7,141 bases of DNA, taken from NCBI GenBank assembly GCA_015478575.1, contig JADMIN010000120.1, positions 1-7,141 on the forward strand, written 5' to 3'. Source of the DNA: Ktedonobacterales bacterium (GTDB taxonomy: Bacteria; Chloroflexota; Ktedonobacteria; Ktedonobacterales; JADMIN01). Within the stretch, counting starts at the first letter, position 1. Each line of letters opens with the position of its first letter. The notes under the pieces are model-generated. The model was not told where the DNA came from, made no database searches, and saw only the letters and a program-made list of their open reading frames with translations. The translations under genes were made by a program, and so were the position numbers. Shown piece after piece: positions 5,810-7,141 of this stretch.

Positions 5810-7099
5810 ATGGCGACCGAGATCGTGATCTACACGGTGGTCCACCAGCCGCGCCGGATCAAGCTGCCCGCGCAGCCGATCCCCGCGGGCGCGAGCGTGG
5901 AGGATATCGTGCGCTGCGTCTTTGACGAGCGCATGAACGAACGCTACTTCCGCAAGGTGGCGAATACCTGTTATTACCCAGCCACAGAGCTATTCTCGCG
6001 GCTGGTGCGCGACGGGATGAAGTTGGCTATCGGTTTCTCCGTCTCGTTTCTCCGCCAGGCGGAGCAGTGGGATCCCGCGCTGCTCAGGCGCTTCCAAGAA
6101 CTGGTCGCGCATCCGAATGTGGAGTTGATCGGCGTCGAGCCGTACCATAGCTTCGTGTTCCTGCTCGATATGCCCCTCTTTATCCAGCGCATGCACTGGA
6201 TGCGTAGCGAGTTACACCACTATTTCGGTACCTATCCGCGCGTCACCGACACGACCGAGATGTGCATGTCGGCCTCGATCTACGATGCGCTGGAAGTGGC
6301 GGGCTTCGATGGTGCCGTGATGGATGGCCGTCCCTGGGTGATGGGCTGGCGCGAGCCGACGCGCGTCTATCACTATGGCGGGCGGCCCGGCCTCTTCTGC
6401 CGCCACCTCGATCTCAGCGACGACGTGGGCTACCGCTTCTCGAACCGCACCTGGGATGGCTTTCCGCTCTACGCCGAGCGTTATGCGCACTGGCTGCGCG
6501 AGACCTGGGGAGATTTCGTCTTCATTGGCTGGGATTTCGAGACCTTTGGCGAGCACCACCGGCGTGATAGTGGCATCTTCGAGTTCATGGAACGGCTGCC
6601 CCACGAACTGGCGCATCGCGGTGCCGGTTTTCTGACGCCGAGCGAGGCGCTCTCGCGCTTCCGTGGCCGTGGTGCGCACCTGCCCTTGCCGACCTTCCCC
6701 ACCACCTGGGCAGGGAGCGGCGGCATGGAGTTCTTCCTTGGCAACGCAGCTCAGCAGGCCGTCTTTCAATTGATGATCCATACGCTCGGCGTGGCGCGGC
6801 TGACGGGCGATCCAGACTTGCTGGATCTGGCGCTGTGGCTGGCGCAGTCCGATAATCTGCACCTGATTCAGTGGTTCGGGCGTTCAGGGCCAGAAGCGGA
6901 GGTCTCGGCCTATTTCACGCCGCGTGAGTGGTGGGAGATCGGGCCGCATGGCATCATTGCGGAGCAGCAGCAGGTCTACAAGAATGTGATCACAGCCATG
7001 CGGCCGCACCTCCCCACCCGCAAGCACCCGCCCCTGCTCATTCCCGAACCGCGGGAGCCGCGTGCGCTTCAGCCGATGGGCATTGAGGGGCGGTATTAG
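5810..7099 (+). CDS. Glycoside hydrolase family 57 (alpha-amylase / glucanotransferase-like)
   Basis: A 429-residue protein without a signal peptide, predicted to hydrolyse or remodel alpha-1,4-glucan in the cytoplasm by a retaining mechanism. All five GH57 motifs are seen: HQPRR (12-16); ELIGVEPYH (105-113); the nucleophile Glu150 in TDTTEMCMS; the acid/base Asp, probably D204, in LDLSDDVGYRFS (200-211); and DFETFGEHH (242-250). Further on, LGN (310-312) and SDNLH (347-351) plus YFTPREWW match the C-terminal part of the Methanocaldococcus-type GH57 amylases. The start has AGGGGG eight bases upstream, and the gap to the preceding glycosyltransferase is only 12 bases, so the two are almost certainly cotranscribed. 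Length fits the short amylase-type GH57 group rather than the branching-enzyme group (over 500 residues). Whether it is an amylase, a glucanotransferase or a debranching-like enzyme cannot be decided here. Confidence 0.9.
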   Translation: MATEIVIYTVVHQPRRIKLPAQPIPAGASVEDIVRCVFDERMNERYFRKVANTCYYPATELFSRLVRDGMKLAIGFSVSFLRQAEQWDPALLRRFQELVAHPNVELIGVEPYHSFVFLLDMPLFIQRMHWMRSELHHYFGTYPRVTDTTEMCMSASIYDALEVAGFDGAVMDGRPWVMGWREPTRVYHYGGRPGLFCRHLDLSDDVGYRFSNRTWDGFPLYAERYAHWLRETWGDFVFIGWDFETFGEHHRRDSGIFEFMERLPHELAHRGAGFLTPSEALSRFRGRGAHLPLPTFPTTWAGSGGMEFFLGNAAQQAVFQLMIHTLGVARLTGDPDLLDLALWLAQSDNLHLIQWFGRSGPEAEVSAYFTPREWWEIGPHGIIAEQQQVYKNVITAMRPHLPTRKHPPLLIPEPREPRALQPMGIEGRY

Positions 7100-7141
7100 C
7101 ACGGGAATGTGGCGTCGGGCATTGGCTGGTGGATCCTACTC

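Noticed and set aside
7100..7141. Possible terminator or next gene after the GH57 gene
   Set aside because: The 42 remaining bases show no hairpin with a T-run and no convincing start codon with a ribosome site.

Overview
The window is GC-rich bacterial DNA carrying four complete protein genes on the + strand and the 5' part of a fifth gene that runs off the left edge on the - strand. No RNA genes, insertion sequences, CRISPR arrays or phage genes were seen. Taxonomy is only an inference. The mix of a divergent type III pantothenate kinase, a six-helix membrane sensor-like protein and a glycogen-synthase-like/GH57 pair, with high GC, would suit a Chloroflexota lineage such as Ktedonobacteria, but no marker gene here proves it.

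Left part (1-967): a leftward gene begins at 698 with a good Shine-Dalgarno site and encodes a protein with about six membrane helices followed by the start of a charged helix. It is divergent from coaX. The 269-base gap between them holds a near-consensus sigma-70-type promoter for coaX (TTGACC-17-TACAAT) and a strong bulged hairpin in the expected leader of the leftward gene.

Middle (968-3869): coaX (type III pantothenate kinase, coenzyme A synthesis) is followed after 79 bases by an S9-family serine peptidase with a beta-propeller N-terminal half and a complete Ser-Asp-His triad. A short 14-base tandem repeat overlaps the coaX stop codon. The first committed step of CoA synthesis and peptide turnover have no obvious link; the two genes may simply share a transcript.

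Right part (3870-7141): a 308-base gap with possible remnants of a small frameshifted reading frame precedes a two-gene unit with a 12-base gap between the genes. The first encodes a GT-B glycosyltransferase resembling glycogen/starch synthase, with an unusual ~110-residue disordered N-terminus. The second encodes a GH57 glycoside hydrolase with all five family motifs. Together they look like a compact alpha-glucan synthesis/remodelling module, comparable to the glycogen-synthase/GH57 pairs known in archaea.

The points most worth following are three substitutions at ligand positions of CoaX, the GT/GH57 pair with its disordered extension, the relic coding stretch upstream of it, and the hairpin in the divergent region. 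I did not find a clearly new biological system.
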